Assembly: GCA_964425195.1 (NCBI GenBank)
Contig: CAYRLG010000010.1
Span: 1-64,000 of the forward strand
Origin: Desulfamplus sp964425195
Lineage (GTDB): Bacteria; Desulfobacterota; Desulfobacteria; Desulfobacterales; Desulfobacteraceae
DNA: 64,000 nt
Reading direction: 5' to 3'
Both the position numbers and the translations under genes were made by a program. Shown piece by piece: positions 7,567-16,544 of this stretch (positions are counted from its first letter, which is position 1; every line of letters starts with the position of its first letter). The notes under the pieces were generated by a model. The model searched no databases, was not told where the DNA came from, and saw only the letters and a list, made by a program, of their open reading frames with translations.

Positions 7567-9912
7567 TTATGCTTTTGAAATTCTTGCTCTAATTCCCCAT
7601 GCAGCATCTAATCCCGAAGCAGGATCCATTACCTCTCCTATCAGCTCATTGGCATTTATGCCTTTACCACCAATATAGCGGTTTTCAAATGGAGCGGTCT
7701 TCTTGCTCACGCCACCTGTTACAGTAATTATACTTGTAGCACCAGTTATTCCGGGCATATTGCCATCTTTTGTGATGACCTCACTTTTTACACCAGTTGA
7801 ATGTCCAAGACCTTCTGGTATGCCAATAACACCCGGCATTATTCCGTCAAAAAAAGTAACTCTAACCTTTGCTTCGCCAATAGGTGTAGTTATTACCGCA
7901 TACTCTCCGTTAGCAACACCAACCTTATCTGCTGTTTCAGGATTTATCTCGACAAGAGTATCTTTTTCAAAGAGGACTGTATCCTCAACAGTTTTAACTG
8001 CAAATGGAGATGATGCCAATGTAGCAGATGCAAGCCTTACATTATCAATTGGAATAAGGGTTAGTGGATATGATTTTTCATCACCTTCCAACGGTATTGT
8101 ACCTTGGAAATTTGCAAAAACGGCAAAATCGACTATGGTATTCGCAGGAGCAGCAAGCTCTGAAGCTATATATCCCTCTTCTGAGAGTGTTGCAAAGTTA
8201 TCTCCCATCACAGCTTCAACACACTCGTTATATGTTTCCCACGGAAAACTTGATGCAATAGAACCTTCCATAGCTTTAGCAATAGAGATTATGGTATCAC
8301 CAGGATGTTTTGTATTAAACACCGGATTAATAATAGGTTTTGATAGTGACGTAATTTTTTGTGCTATACAAGCAGCATTGTAGATATCTTGAGACATCTC
8401 AAGTGGAGTATGGCTTGGAAGAATAACATCTGCCAACTGAGCAGTGTCATCCATGTAGGGAGAGAAACTAACAACAAAAGGAATCTTGTTTAATGCATCT
8501 TTAACAGCTTTTGCATTGTGTAGAGTAAAGCATGGATTAGCATTGTAGACCATCAAAAGCTCTATTGGACTTTTTTCTACCGTGTTAACAACTTCAAACA
8601 GTTTTGATATTGAAGGTAAAACGCTCTGATCTGTTCCACCTGAAACCGCAGATACAACAGCACTAAATATTCCAGCAGTAGATTTTGAAGAGGTTAAATC
8701 AGGTGTAACAGCTCCCACCGGTGTTTTTGTGTAACTTTTTGTTGCACTATCATCCATTTCAATTGAGGGCCAAATTAGTCCATCTTGCCTATCAATTGTC
8801 CAGAATCCACCTGTTTTATTTATGTTTCCTGTAAGGCAGTTAAGGGCATGGATAGCAGCAAATTCCATTACACTTCCAGCACTTTCACCTTTACCTCTTC
8901 CGGCAATTGCTAATGGTGATTTGGCTTTTGCAAATTCAGTAGCTACGGCTTTTATTTTTGCAACATCAACCCCTGTAGTGCGAGAGACCAATTCAGGAGC
9001 GTACTTTTCATTCACAAATTTTGCAAATGCTTCAAAATCTTTTCCAGCACTCTTTACAAATTCTGCGTTATAGAGATTGGCAGAGATTATAGCACTGCAT
9101 ATACTAAGGGCGAGATCAGCCTCTGTTCCTGGTTTTGCTGGTAACCACATATCAGCACTTGCAGCGGTATTAGAGAGTCTATACTCAACCTGAACAAGCT
9201 TTGCATGACGCTCCTTTCTTGAGCTATTTGCAAGGAAATTATTTACAGGAGAACCCCATCCTTCAATAAAACCGGTGCCAAAACTTAGCACGTAGTCTGA
9301 GTTAGCAAGATCAAATGCGGCTGATGCTTTAAGTCCGTGAACCTTTGAAATAAGTATATCCCAGCTTTTCTCCATAGAGTCAATTGTATAAAAATTTTGT
9401 GAACCTACAGCAGTTAGAAAGCGTCTGTAAAGACCGGCGATTGAGCCTTTATCTGTACCAGAGATACAGGCAAGCGAATCTCCCTCGCCTTTCGAGCGAA
9501 TCTCTTTTACTTTTTCTGCTACAGTTCTTACAGCTTCATCCCATGAGACCTCTTTCCATGAATCTCCACTTTTTACCATTGGAAAACGTACTCTTGAAGG
9601 ATCGTAAAGATACTGTAACCCAGATATACCATGCAAGCATATTCCGCCATCATTAACAGGGTAACCTTTTTTTCCTTCAATTTTTATTGCTCTTCCATCA
9701 ACTTTTTTTACGCTTATGCCACAGTTTCCCGGGCATAATGTACACACAGTATCGTCAAATGTTACTTCTCCATCAACTGGAACAGGTGTCCATGGCCAGT
9801 TCTGTGACCAGATAGAAATATCATCCGTCAGTTTCCATGTTACCGGAGAGAGAGTCACACCTGCTGCGGCTCCAAGTCCAAGTCCCAGGAAGCTTCTTCT
9901 GTCTATTTTCAT
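7567..9912 (-). CDS. qrcB: Menaquinone reductase molybdopterin-family subunit QrcB
   Basis: 781-aa protein of the molybdopterin oxidoreductase superfamily. It begins with a twin-arginine signal (MKIDRRSFLGLGLG, RR at 5-6), so it is exported folded. A cysteine motif CTLCPGNC with a fourth Cys in GGICLHG (C57, C60, C64, C92) could hold one [4Fe-4S] cluster. Later segments show the usual family blocks (for example LLMVYNANPCFTLHN and ADVILPSHTPLEMSQD). In characterised Qrc complexes this subunit has the fold but no detectable molybdenum and acts in electron transfer rather than catalysis; whether that holds here cannot be seen from sequence alone. Confidence 0.93.
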   Translation of the reverse strand: MKIDRRSFLGLGLGAAAGVTLSPVTWKLTDDISIWSQNWPWTPVPVDGEVTFDDTVCTLCPGNCGISVKKVDGRAIKIEGKKGYPVNDGGICLHGISGLQYLYDPSRVRFPMVKSGDSWKEVSWDEAVRTVAEKVKEIRSKGEGDSLACISGTDKGSIAGLYRRFLTAVGSQNFYTIDSMEKSWDILISKVHGLKASAAFDLANSDYVLSFGTGFIEGWGSPVNNFLANSSRKERHAKLVQVEYRLSNTAASADMWLPAKPGTEADLALSICSAIISANLYNAEFVKSAGKDFEAFAKFVNEKYAPELVSRTTGVDVAKIKAVATEFAKAKSPLAIAGRGKGESAGSVMEFAAIHALNCLTGNINKTGGFWTIDRQDGLIWPSIEMDDSATKSYTKTPVGAVTPDLTSSKSTAGIFSAVVSAVSGGTDQSVLPSISKLFEVVNTVEKSPIELLMVYNANPCFTLHNAKAVKDALNKIPFVVSFSPYMDDTAQLADVILPSHTPLEMSQDIYNAACIAQKITSLSKPIINPVFNTKHPGDTIISIAKAMEGSIASSFPWETYNECVEAVMGDNFATLSEEGYIASELAAPANTIVDFAVFANFQGTIPLEGDEKSYPLTLIPIDNVRLASATLASSPFAVKTVEDTVLFEKDTLVEINPETADKVGVANGEYAVITTPIGEAKVRVTFFDGIMPGVIGIPEGLGHSTGVKSEVITKDGNMPGITGATSIITVTGGVSKKTAPFENRYIGGKGINANELIGEVMDPASGLDAAWGIRARISKA

Positions 9913-9962
9913 AGGTTATATACCTCAATAAAATTTAAACAATTCAAATACAAGGTAAGTGT

Positions 9963-10664
9963 CTATTTATGACACTGAAAACATGCACCCTTGCTTCCCG
10001 TTTCCTTTTGATGACACTCTGCACAGTCATCCATCTTCATTCGATCCCAGGAGTTCTTTTTGATTCCCCAAATATTCTCCCCCCAGATATCGCGGCTGTA
10101 ACCGGTAATTCTATTCTCCTGATACGGTTTCATTGTCTCAGATTCACCAATGTGACCGTGACAGTCAACACAGTCCATCTTTGCAGCCACAACATGTGCA
10201 GCATGTGAGAAAAAGACGCAATCAGGCTGTTCTGAATAGATCAACCAAGGTACCTCTTTTCCTTTTTCAACATACTCGGTCATAAAGATCTCCTCATCTT
10301 TTGTCTCTCCGAGCTGGCTTTCGTGACACTCAACACAAGAGCTGTTTTTGGGAACACCGGCAAATGTACCATCTTCCCTGAAAGAGTGACAGGATTCACA
10401 TCCTCCTGTCTCTGCAACATGCAGGGCATGGTTAAAGTTAAAAGGCTGCTCCTTTTTGGAGTAGAGCAGACTGGGAAACAGCAACCATCCAGAGAGAAAA
10501 CAGACAGCAAATGCTGCTATAAAAAAAAGAACACCCATTCCAACGCCGGAATCTCCTTTTTTTTTATTTTCACAGCAATGCCCGTCCGCCTTCTGTTCAC
10601 TGGAAGCACAGTCATCTGCAGCACCCACTGAACCGCTTTCAGTTTTCTTTTCTAATTCACTCAT
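9963..10664 (-). CDS. qrcA: Menaquinone reductase multihaem cytochrome c subunit QrcA
   Basis: 233-aa membrane-anchored cytochrome. One transmembrane helix (about residues 42-68) follows a polar, Cys-containing cytoplasmic tail (C19, C30, C31). I count five canonical CXXCH haem motifs at 89-93, 110-114, 165-169, 214-218 and 228-232. Characterised Desulfovibrio QrcA is described as hexahaem. Here a sixth site might survive only as CVFFSH (149-154), where the second Cys would be Ser. QrcA accepts electrons from periplasmic cytochrome c3 type proteins that serve hydrogenases and formate dehydrogenases. It is the first gene of the operon, 50 bp ahead of qrcB. Confidence 0.92.
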   Translation of the reverse strand: MSELEKKTESGSVGAADDCASSEQKADGHCCENKKKGDSGVGMGVLFFIAAFAVCFLSGWLLFPSLLYSKKEQPFNFNHALHVAETGGCESCHSFREDGTFAGVPKNSSCVECHESQLGETKDEEIFMTEYVEKGKEVPWLIYSEQPDCVFFSHAAHVVAAKMDCVDCHGHIGESETMKPYQENRITGYSRDIWGENIWGIKKNSWDRMKMDDCAECHQKETGSKGACFQCHK

Positions 10665-10723
10665 GAAAACCCCGTCAATTAAAGTTGTTGATAAAACTAC
10701 TAAGTTGATAAGACCATTAAAGC

Positions 10724-10763
10724 ATTATACCTTCTATCAGCCTTGAAACATCTTCAGGCTGAT
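10724..10763 (-). promoter_or_regulatory. Candidate promoter and hairpin in the qrc leader
   Basis: In the 270-bp gap upstream of qrcA there is an 8-bp perfect inverted repeat, ATCAGCCT (10736-10743) / AGGCTGAT (10756-10763). Immediately downstream on the minus strand is a TATAAT hexamer (10724-10729), about 60 bp before the qrcA start. The palindrome overlaps where a -35 box would be, so it could be an operator. It could also be the end of the ccsA transcript, although no T-run follows. Confidence 0.35.
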
Positions 10764-10934
10764 TATTCAGACTAAAGCAAATCGAAATAACATGTTGTGT
10801 TAATTAAGAATATCTGATTTTTTTGTTTTAATAGAGACTTTATTAACTATATGGCGATATTAAGAAAAATAAGGACAATCTATATTAATATCCACTATCC
10901 TTGTCAAGACAAAATCAGCCAGCAGAACCACTAC

Positions 10935-11816
10935 TTAAGCATAGCTATGAAGTCCGGGAAGTAGATTAACTCCAAAGTAGGTAAAAAGTACAGCCATAAA
11001 TCCAACGATTGAAACCCATGCAATTCGTCTTCCATGCCACCCTCTCATCATACGAAGATGTAGTAAAATAGCATAAACAAACCATGTAATAAGAGACCAA
11101 GTCTCTTTAGGATCCCATGACCAATATGTTCCCCATGCTGAATTTGCCCAGACAGAACCTGTGATAATACCAATAGTTAGAAAAAGAAAGCCAAACATAA
11201 CCATCTGGTAGATCAACTCATCAATTAAATCAAATGAAGGTAGTTTGTTAAGAAGTGAGTTATTATGATTTTGTAAGTCTTTATTTTGTGATGCTTTAAC
11301 TGATTTAAAACTTTCCTCTATCTCATTAGGTTTAATGAGATACATTATACTAAATCCAAAGGCTACAGCAAATCCTGCATATCCCAAAAAACAGGTGATT
11401 ACATGTGCAATAAGCCAGTTACTTTTTAGTGCGGGGATTAAAGGCGTTATTTTATCGGAAATAGATGGAGAAAGAGAGGCATAGGCAATTGAAAGAAACA
11501 TAAGTGGTGTTGCAAACGCACCAATTATCTTTTCTTGATATTTAAGTTCTACAAAAATGTAAAGAGCCGCAATAGTCCATGAAAAGAAGACAAGTGACTC
11601 ATACATATTGGAAAAAGGTGCATGACCATAGCCAACTTTATATGACTCAATCCACCTGAGAATAATTCCCATAGTATTGCCAGTAAAACCTGTGACTAAA
11701 ACAAAAAAGCCTATTTTTGCCATAACCTCTTTTTTGAAGGTCCATGACCCAATATAGAGCACTGATGCAAAAGCATAAACAAATGTTGTTATAGATAGTA
11801 TTATAGAATGGTTCAT
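10935..11816 (-). CDS. ccsA: Cytochrome c biogenesis protein CcsA/ResC (haem handling subunit)
   Basis: 293-aa integral membrane protein of the system II cytochrome c maturation pathway. The diagnostic tryptophan-rich haem-binding motif WGTYWSWDPKETWSLITWF is near residue 230, followed by the conserved HLRMMRGWHGRR loop. About eight hydrophobic segments are visible. Together with ResB it moves haem across the membrane and ligates it to CXXCH apocytochromes in the periplasm. It lies just downstream of resB (about 50 bp), and its nearest client in the window is QrcA. Confidence 0.93.
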   Translation of the reverse strand: MNHSIILSITTFVYAFASVLYIGSWTFKKEVMAKIGFFVLVTGFTGNTMGIILRWIESYKVGYGHAPFSNMYESLVFFSWTIAALYIFVELKYQEKIIGAFATPLMFLSIAYASLSPSISDKITPLIPALKSNWLIAHVITCFLGYAGFAVAFGFSIMYLIKPNEIEESFKSVKASQNKDLQNHNNSLLNKLPSFDLIDELIYQMVMFGFLFLTIGIITGSVWANSAWGTYWSWDPKETWSLITWFVYAILLHLRMMRGWHGRRIAWVSIVGFMAVLFTYFGVNLLPGLHSYA

Positions 11817-11868
11817 AATCTTATATTTCCTTCAATATAATAGTTTTTTCTACTTAAATTTAAGATAG

Positions 11869-13335
11869 TTATTTTATTTCAATGAGCTTTTGAGTGAGTT
11901 TTATGACTTTAAGTTTCATCCCTTGGTTGTTTTTGTTAGATGTGCCAGATACTATAACAGTACATCCACTTTTAGACTCTTTTTTTATCTCTACACAAAT
12001 AGATTGATGTGACATAAAAAATGTAATCCAGCATCCTATAATCATTAAGATAAAGCCGATGTAAACATACCACACCCCCGGGTCTTTTGTTACTTGAAGC
12101 CCTGTGTAATAGATTTTTTCATAGTCTTCGATTTCAAAAGCAAAGGTGCCCCCCCTCATTTTGTCAAAAGTTGGAAATTTTATGGGGATAAAAATTTCAA
12201 CTTCATCAAGCTCTTTATCTTGTTTGCTTATAGCTCTCTCCATCGGAGAGCTCTTTGTAGGCAACTGCTCTTTAACATCTTCTTTGATCACACTTTTATT
12301 GGATGAAAAATTGCCTATAAAACCCTCGCCAAGATTATGACCTCTAAAGTTATAACCATGAACAAATTCTATAAGTGTAAACTTTCCACCAGATTCGGGA
12401 ATATCAATAGTTTGACCAAGTTCCATCTTTTGCGAGTAGCTCATACCACTCTCTCTACTTGTAATCTTAAAAACAGCACTCTCTGCAGAATCAATTCCAT
12501 AGCTGGATTGATAAAAACTTAAGCCTTTATATCTAAGAGGATCGTTGACAATAATATCTCTTGTAAAAGACTCTTTACCATCTTCAATAATAGTAAGGTT
12601 TGATTTAAACTCCTCTGGTTGACCTGTGTTATAAAAAGAGACTGTAAAGGAGTTGCACTTAATATCAAAGCCAAGTTCTACCGGCATATTGCTATCCCTC
12701 AGAAATGCTGTATTAATAGTCTCGCCTTCTGGTATTGCAACAAAAGCCTTAAAACCCCATATCCCACCTATAACCGCACCAATAAGCATTAAAAGAACAC
12801 TTAAATGAACCACATATACCCCAATGCGTGTCCATCTTCCTCGCTCTGCAAAAATGGCAACACCGCTACTATTCTCATCAGTATTAGATATCTGCTCTTT
12901 TGCAACTAACCCAAAATTTTTTTCTATAAACGATTGATACTTAGACTCCAAAGTCTCTATGTTGTTAGGAGAGTTAAACTCCTCTTTATGTTTTAGTTTT
13001 CTGAACCTTTCAATATTAAATACAACTTTATCAGGAAAGATAATTTTCCATGTAATATTAAGTTTATCAATCGAACAGACAACGATGTTAATAGATAGAA
13101 CTATCAGCATCAGAACAAACCACCATGCATTATACATATTAAAAATATCGAGAGCACTGAACAGTTTAAAAAGAGATTCTCCATATTTATGTATATAAAA
13201 TTGTTCTGTTCCGTTTTGAGGTATTAAAGTGCCAATTATTGATGTTACAGCAAGTAACAGCAATACTATTACAGTGAGTTTTACAGATTTAAAAAGATTC
13301 CATATAGGATTTTCAGATTTATTGTTATTTGTCAT
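11869..13335 (-). CDS. resB: Cytochrome c biogenesis protein ResB (Ccs1)
   Basis: Partner of CcsA in system II cytochrome c maturation. N-terminal membrane helices include LTVIVLLLLAVTSIIGTLIPQ, with the conserved IPQ motif, and a second near LMLIVLSINIVVCSID. A third (VYVVHLSVLLMLIGAVIG) precedes a large periplasmic domain, and a fourth (VYIGFILMIIGCWITFFMSH) near the C-terminus carries the conserved haem-pathway His. I chose the ATG at 13335 (MTNNNKSENPIW) with GGAA upstream. ATG 13350 or an extension overlapping the kinase gene (13398) are possible. About 488 aa. The family is normally 450-550 aa. Confidence 0.9.
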   Translation of the reverse strand: MTNNNKSENPIWNLFKSVKLTVIVLLLLAVTSIIGTLIPQNGTEQFYIHKYGESLFKLFSALDIFNMYNAWWFVLMLIVLSINIVVCSIDKLNITWKIIFPDKVVFNIERFRKLKHKEEFNSPNNIETLESKYQSFIEKNFGLVAKEQISNTDENSSGVAIFAERGRWTRIGVYVVHLSVLLMLIGAVIGGIWGFKAFVAIPEGETINTAFLRDSNMPVELGFDIKCNSFTVSFYNTGQPEEFKSNLTIIEDGKESFTRDIIVNDPLRYKGLSFYQSSYGIDSAESAVFKITSRESGMSYSQKMELGQTIDIPESGGKFTLIEFVHGYNFRGHNLGEGFIGNFSSNKSVIKEDVKEQLPTKSSPMERAISKQDKELDEVEIFIPIKFPTFDKMRGGTFAFEIEDYEKIYYTGLQVTKDPGVWYVYIGFILMIIGCWITFFMSHQSICVEIKKESKSGCTVIVSGTSNKNNQGMKLKVIKLTQKLIEIK

Positions 13336-13360
13336 TATTATTTGTTCCATATATTTGTAA

Positions 13361-15562
13361 TTATTGAGTAACCCATTTTTTAACTGATTGAAAAACAAGT
13401 TCTCTTTTAAGAGGTTTTGTCAAAAAATCATCCATACCAGCCTCAATACACCTATCTTCAAACTCCTTTAAAGCATTTGCAGTCAACGCCACAATAGGGA
13501 CTTTCTGGTATCTCTTTGTTTCAGGGTCATGGTTTCTGCCAAGTCCCTCTCTTTCAAGTTCCCGTATCCTGCGTGTCGCCTCAATTCCATCCATTTCAGG
13601 CATGTTTATATCCATAAAAATCAAATCTATTTTTTGAATATTCTGAAGATAGCAGGAGATTGCCTCAATACCATTACTTGCAATCTCTACATTATAACCA
13701 CCTTTGGAAAGCATTATCTTTGCCATTTTCTGGTTCACGGGATTATCTTCAACAAGAAGAATAGTTACAGAGTGTTTAAAACTTTCGGCTAATAGATGGG
13801 TTGTAAGAATTTTGTTCTCTTCAGTAGTAGTGGTAGAGCCATTTTTGTTCTCAACCTCACTTTTTTTAAGCCCAAGTATAGCAGAGATCATTGTGAAGAG
13901 TTTTTTCCTTTGAATGGGTTTTGATAAAAAACCATTATAACCAGCTCTTCTACATCGATCTGCACCACCTGGATCAGGAGATATGCAGACCAAAAGAGGT
14001 ATTTTGGAGTATTGATTTGGTAGTTTTCGTAAAGATTCTGCAAATTCAAGATGGATGTGACTCTTTACACCAGCATCCACGATACCAATATCGAAGTGCT
14101 CTATTTCCATAGGTTCAATAGAGGGACTTTCATTGTGTTCTCCAGAGTAGTTCTGCGTGGTAATGAGATTATTATCTCCATTATTGGTACTTTTGAAAAA
14201 ATTTAGTACATCATGAGCAGTATCAAAAGAGATAACAGTCATACCAGAGCTTGTTAATTCATTTATAATGATCTCTCTTAAAGGAGTATTTTTTGATATA
14301 GATAAAAATGCTTTTTTACCTTTAAGACCAACTGGTCTGAACCGTTTTGTAGCAGAACGAGGCTGCTTTTGAAGACGCGATGTAAAGTAAAAGGTACTTC
14401 CTCTACCAAGCTCACTTTCTGCCCACACTGAACCATCCATCTTTTCTGCAACTTTTCTGCATATTGCAAGCCCTAAACCAGTTCCTCCAAATCTTCTCGT
14501 TGTTGTTTCATCAGATTGCTGAAAAGGTTCAAAGATAGTGTTAAGTTTCTCTGACGGAACTCCTATTCCGCTATCTCTCACAGAGGCCTGAAGCACAACA
14601 TCTTTGTCTGTCTCATCCTTAATATCAAGAGAGAGCTCAATAATACCACAAGATGTAAATTTTGCAGCATTTCCAAGAAGATTTAAGAGTACCTGTCTAA
14701 ATCGATAAGGGTCACCAATTACAAGAGCAGGAACAGAGTCAGAGATACGGCATATCATCTCAACTTTAGCTTCATTAACTTTACTTCTTACTACCTCAAG
14801 AGCCTCAAAGCATAAAACTTCTGGATCAAACTCAATCTTTTCAATACTCAACTGACCTGCTTCAACTTTAGAGAAATCTAAAATGTCATTAACTACTGAA
14901 AGAAGAACCTCACAACTTATTTTAGCATTTTGAACATACTCTTTCTGCTCATAAGTAAGGGCTGTGTTGTAAAAGATATCTATATAGCCAAGAATTCCAT
15001 TTAAAGGTGTACGTATTTCATGGCTCATGTTGGCAAGAAAGTCTGTCTTTGCCTTAGATGCAGCCTTAGCTTCTTCAGCAAGAGCTTTTGCCTCTTCAGC
15101 TAAAGCCTTAGCTTTTTCCATAGCTATATTGAGTTCAAGGTTGGTTTTTCTCAAGTTTAGCAGAGTTCTTTTTTCACGTTCAATACGTTCAATCCTTGCA
15201 GCAGCAGAGTTGATGCCAAAGGGCTTAGTCATGTAGTCAGAAGCCCCTGCATCAATAATATCAACATAAGAATATTCACCTGAAAATCCGGTCATAATAA
15301 TGAAATCGATCTCAGGAAACTCTGTCTTGACCTTTTTCATAAGCTCAATACCATCCATTACAGGCATAGAGATATCAGATATTACAAGGTCAAACTTCTC
15401 ATTACAGATCATATTGTAAGCACTTAGAGCATCTTCAGCTTCGCTGCACTTAAACCCAATGACCTGAAAAGACTTCACTAAAATTGAGCGAAGTCCCATG
15501 TCATCATCAACTATAAGAATGTTCCTTATCAAAGAATTTTCATCAATATGTCTTTTATTCAT
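13361..15562 (-). CDS. Hybrid sensor histidine kinase/response regulator
   Basis: 733-aa soluble signalling protein with no transmembrane segment. In order: an N-terminal receiver (phospho-acceptor Asp about residue 63 in VISDISMPVMDG), a short Ala/Lys/Glu coiled coil built from a repeated AKALAEE unit (about 150-170), a HisKA domain (H181 in MSHEIRTPLNG), an HATPase domain (the FGGTGLGLAIC G-box is visible), a degenerate receiver (about 400-545) and a C-terminal receiver (LIFMDINMPEMDG). The N-terminal receiver means it takes its input by phosphorylation rather than by sensing a ligand. It is upstream of resB with a 25-bp gap. A role in respiratory gene control is a guess from position; the target cannot be named. 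Confidence 0.9.
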   Translation of the reverse strand: MNKRHIDENSLIRNILIVDDDMGLRSILVKSFQVIGFKCSEAEDALSAYNMICNEKFDLVISDISMPVMDGIELMKKVKTEFPEIDFIIMTGFSGEYSYVDIIDAGASDYMTKPFGINSAAARIERIEREKRTLLNLRKTNLELNIAMEKAKALAEEAKALAEEAKAASKAKTDFLANMSHEIRTPLNGILGYIDIFYNTALTYEQKEYVQNAKISCEVLLSVVNDILDFSKVEAGQLSIEKIEFDPEVLCFEALEVVRSKVNEAKVEMICRISDSVPALVIGDPYRFRQVLLNLLGNAAKFTSCGIIELSLDIKDETDKDVVLQASVRDSGIGVPSEKLNTIFEPFQQSDETTTRRFGGTGLGLAICRKVAEKMDGSVWAESELGRGSTFYFTSRLQKQPRSATKRFRPVGLKGKKAFLSISKNTPLREIIINELTSSGMTVISFDTAHDVLNFFKSTNNGDNNLITTQNYSGEHNESPSIEPMEIEHFDIGIVDAGVKSHIHLEFAESLRKLPNQYSKIPLLVCISPDPGGADRCRRAGYNGFLSKPIQRKKLFTMISAILGLKKSEVENKNGSTTTTEENKILTTHLLAESFKHSVTILLVEDNPVNQKMAKIMLSKGGYNVEIASNGIEAISCYLQNIQKIDLIFMDINMPEMDGIEATRRIRELEREGLGRNHDPETKRYQKVPIVALTANALKEFEDRCIEAGMDDFLTKPLKRELVFQSVKKWVTQ

Positions 15563-15674
15563 AGCTCTGCTCTTACAATTTTTGCATTTCTTAACTTCTC
15601 TTATAAAGAGGTTGTTATAAATAGTATTTATTATCTACTATTTTCAAGAAGAGGTGTAGAGTTATAAAAATATA

Positions 15675-16238
15675 CTATTCATTAACTCTTTCTACATAAG
15701 AACGTGTTCTTGTATCAATTTTAACAACTTGCCCCTCTTCTACAAATGGTGGAACCTGAATCTCAAATCCTGTTTCAAGAGTTGCTGGTTTAGTACTTCC
15801 TGTTGCAGTGTCTCCTTTTGCCCATGGGTCAGATTTAACTATTTTTAGGTTTACAAAGTTAGGCAGAGTTAAGCCAATTGCTTTTCCATTAAAAAAGAGT
15901 GCTGTACATTTTGTATTCTCTTTTAAAAGCTCTATAGCATCTCCTACTTGATCTTTGCTTAGAAACTCCTGCTCATAATTTTCAGTATTCATAAAGCAGT
16001 AGCTTGAAGATTCGGCATAAAGGTATTCCATCTCTTTCTCTTCTAAAGATGCCTCTTCAAATTTCTCACCCGAACGGTACGTTTTTTCAAATTGAATACC
16101 TGAGATCATATTTTTTAGTTTACATTTATAGAGAGCCTGACCTTTACCCGGTTTTTTAAACTGAAAATCTACAACCATATATGGCTCTCCATCAATCTGA
16201 AATTTCAACCCTTTTTTAAGATCACCTACATCGTACAT
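15675..16238 (-). CDS. efp: Translation elongation factor P
   Basis: 187-aa EF-P, the factor that relieves ribosome stalling at consecutive prolines. The N-terminal KOW-like domain carries the loop KKPGKGQAL with the tip Lys at residue 32, the position that is beta-lysylated in enterobacteria. The C-terminal OB domains end with IDTRTRSYVERV, close to the usual EF-P ending. An AGGAGA site precedes the ATG. No EpmA or EpmB gene is seen in the window. It is divergently oriented to guaA. Confidence 0.96.
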   Translation of the reverse strand: MYDVGDLKKGLKFQIDGEPYMVVDFQFKKPGKGQALYKCKLKNMISGIQFEKTYRSGEKFEEASLEEKEMEYLYAESSSYCFMNTENYEQEFLSKDQVGDAIELLKENTKCTALFFNGKAIGLTLPNFVNLKIVKSDPWAKGDTATGSTKPATLETGFEIQVPPFVEEGQVVKIDTRTRSYVERVNE

Positions 16239-16544
16239 ATATTACATCTCCTATCTTTTTATCTGTTTTGTTTATGTTTATTTTATGAATAAACAGTTAC
16301 GCTTGATAAAACTATACTTTAAATAGTTTTTAAAAGTTAAGTAATAGCTATCTATTAATATTTAGCTATTAAAATTTTGGCATCTTTAAACCATATTCAA
16401 CAACGATTGGCAATAGCGGATAAAAACAACTTGATTTTTTATTTGAAGTATAAGAGAAATATACGCTTAACATCCAAATTTATAACCATGTCCTATAGAT
16501 TTAAGAAGAGTTTATCTTAAGGTATTCAGGAGAGTTTACTTATA
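16239..16544. promoter_or_regulatory. Divergent efp/guaA intergenic region with a 9-bp inverted repeat
   Basis: About 306 bp of AT-rich DNA that must contain both divergent promoters. The one clear structure is a perfect inverted repeat TAATAGCTA (16342-16350) / TAGCTATTA (16363-16371) with a 12-nt spacer. It is not followed by a T-run, so it reads as a candidate operator rather than a terminator. No purine riboswitch motif was recognised ahead of guaA. Confidence 0.35.

Noticed and set aside
7703..8383. Long plus-strand open frame inside qrcB (about 226 codons)
   Set aside because: Antisense shadow of a strongly conserved gene; no start signals and no recognisable domain.
10736..10763. Hairpin upstream of qrcA taken as a terminator of the ccsA transcript
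   Set aside because: No T-run follows on the minus strand and a TATAAT lies immediately downstream, so a promoter-linked role is at least as likely.
16239..16544. Purine riboswitch ahead of guaA
   Set aside because: The conserved loop sequences and three-way junction of the family could not be found.
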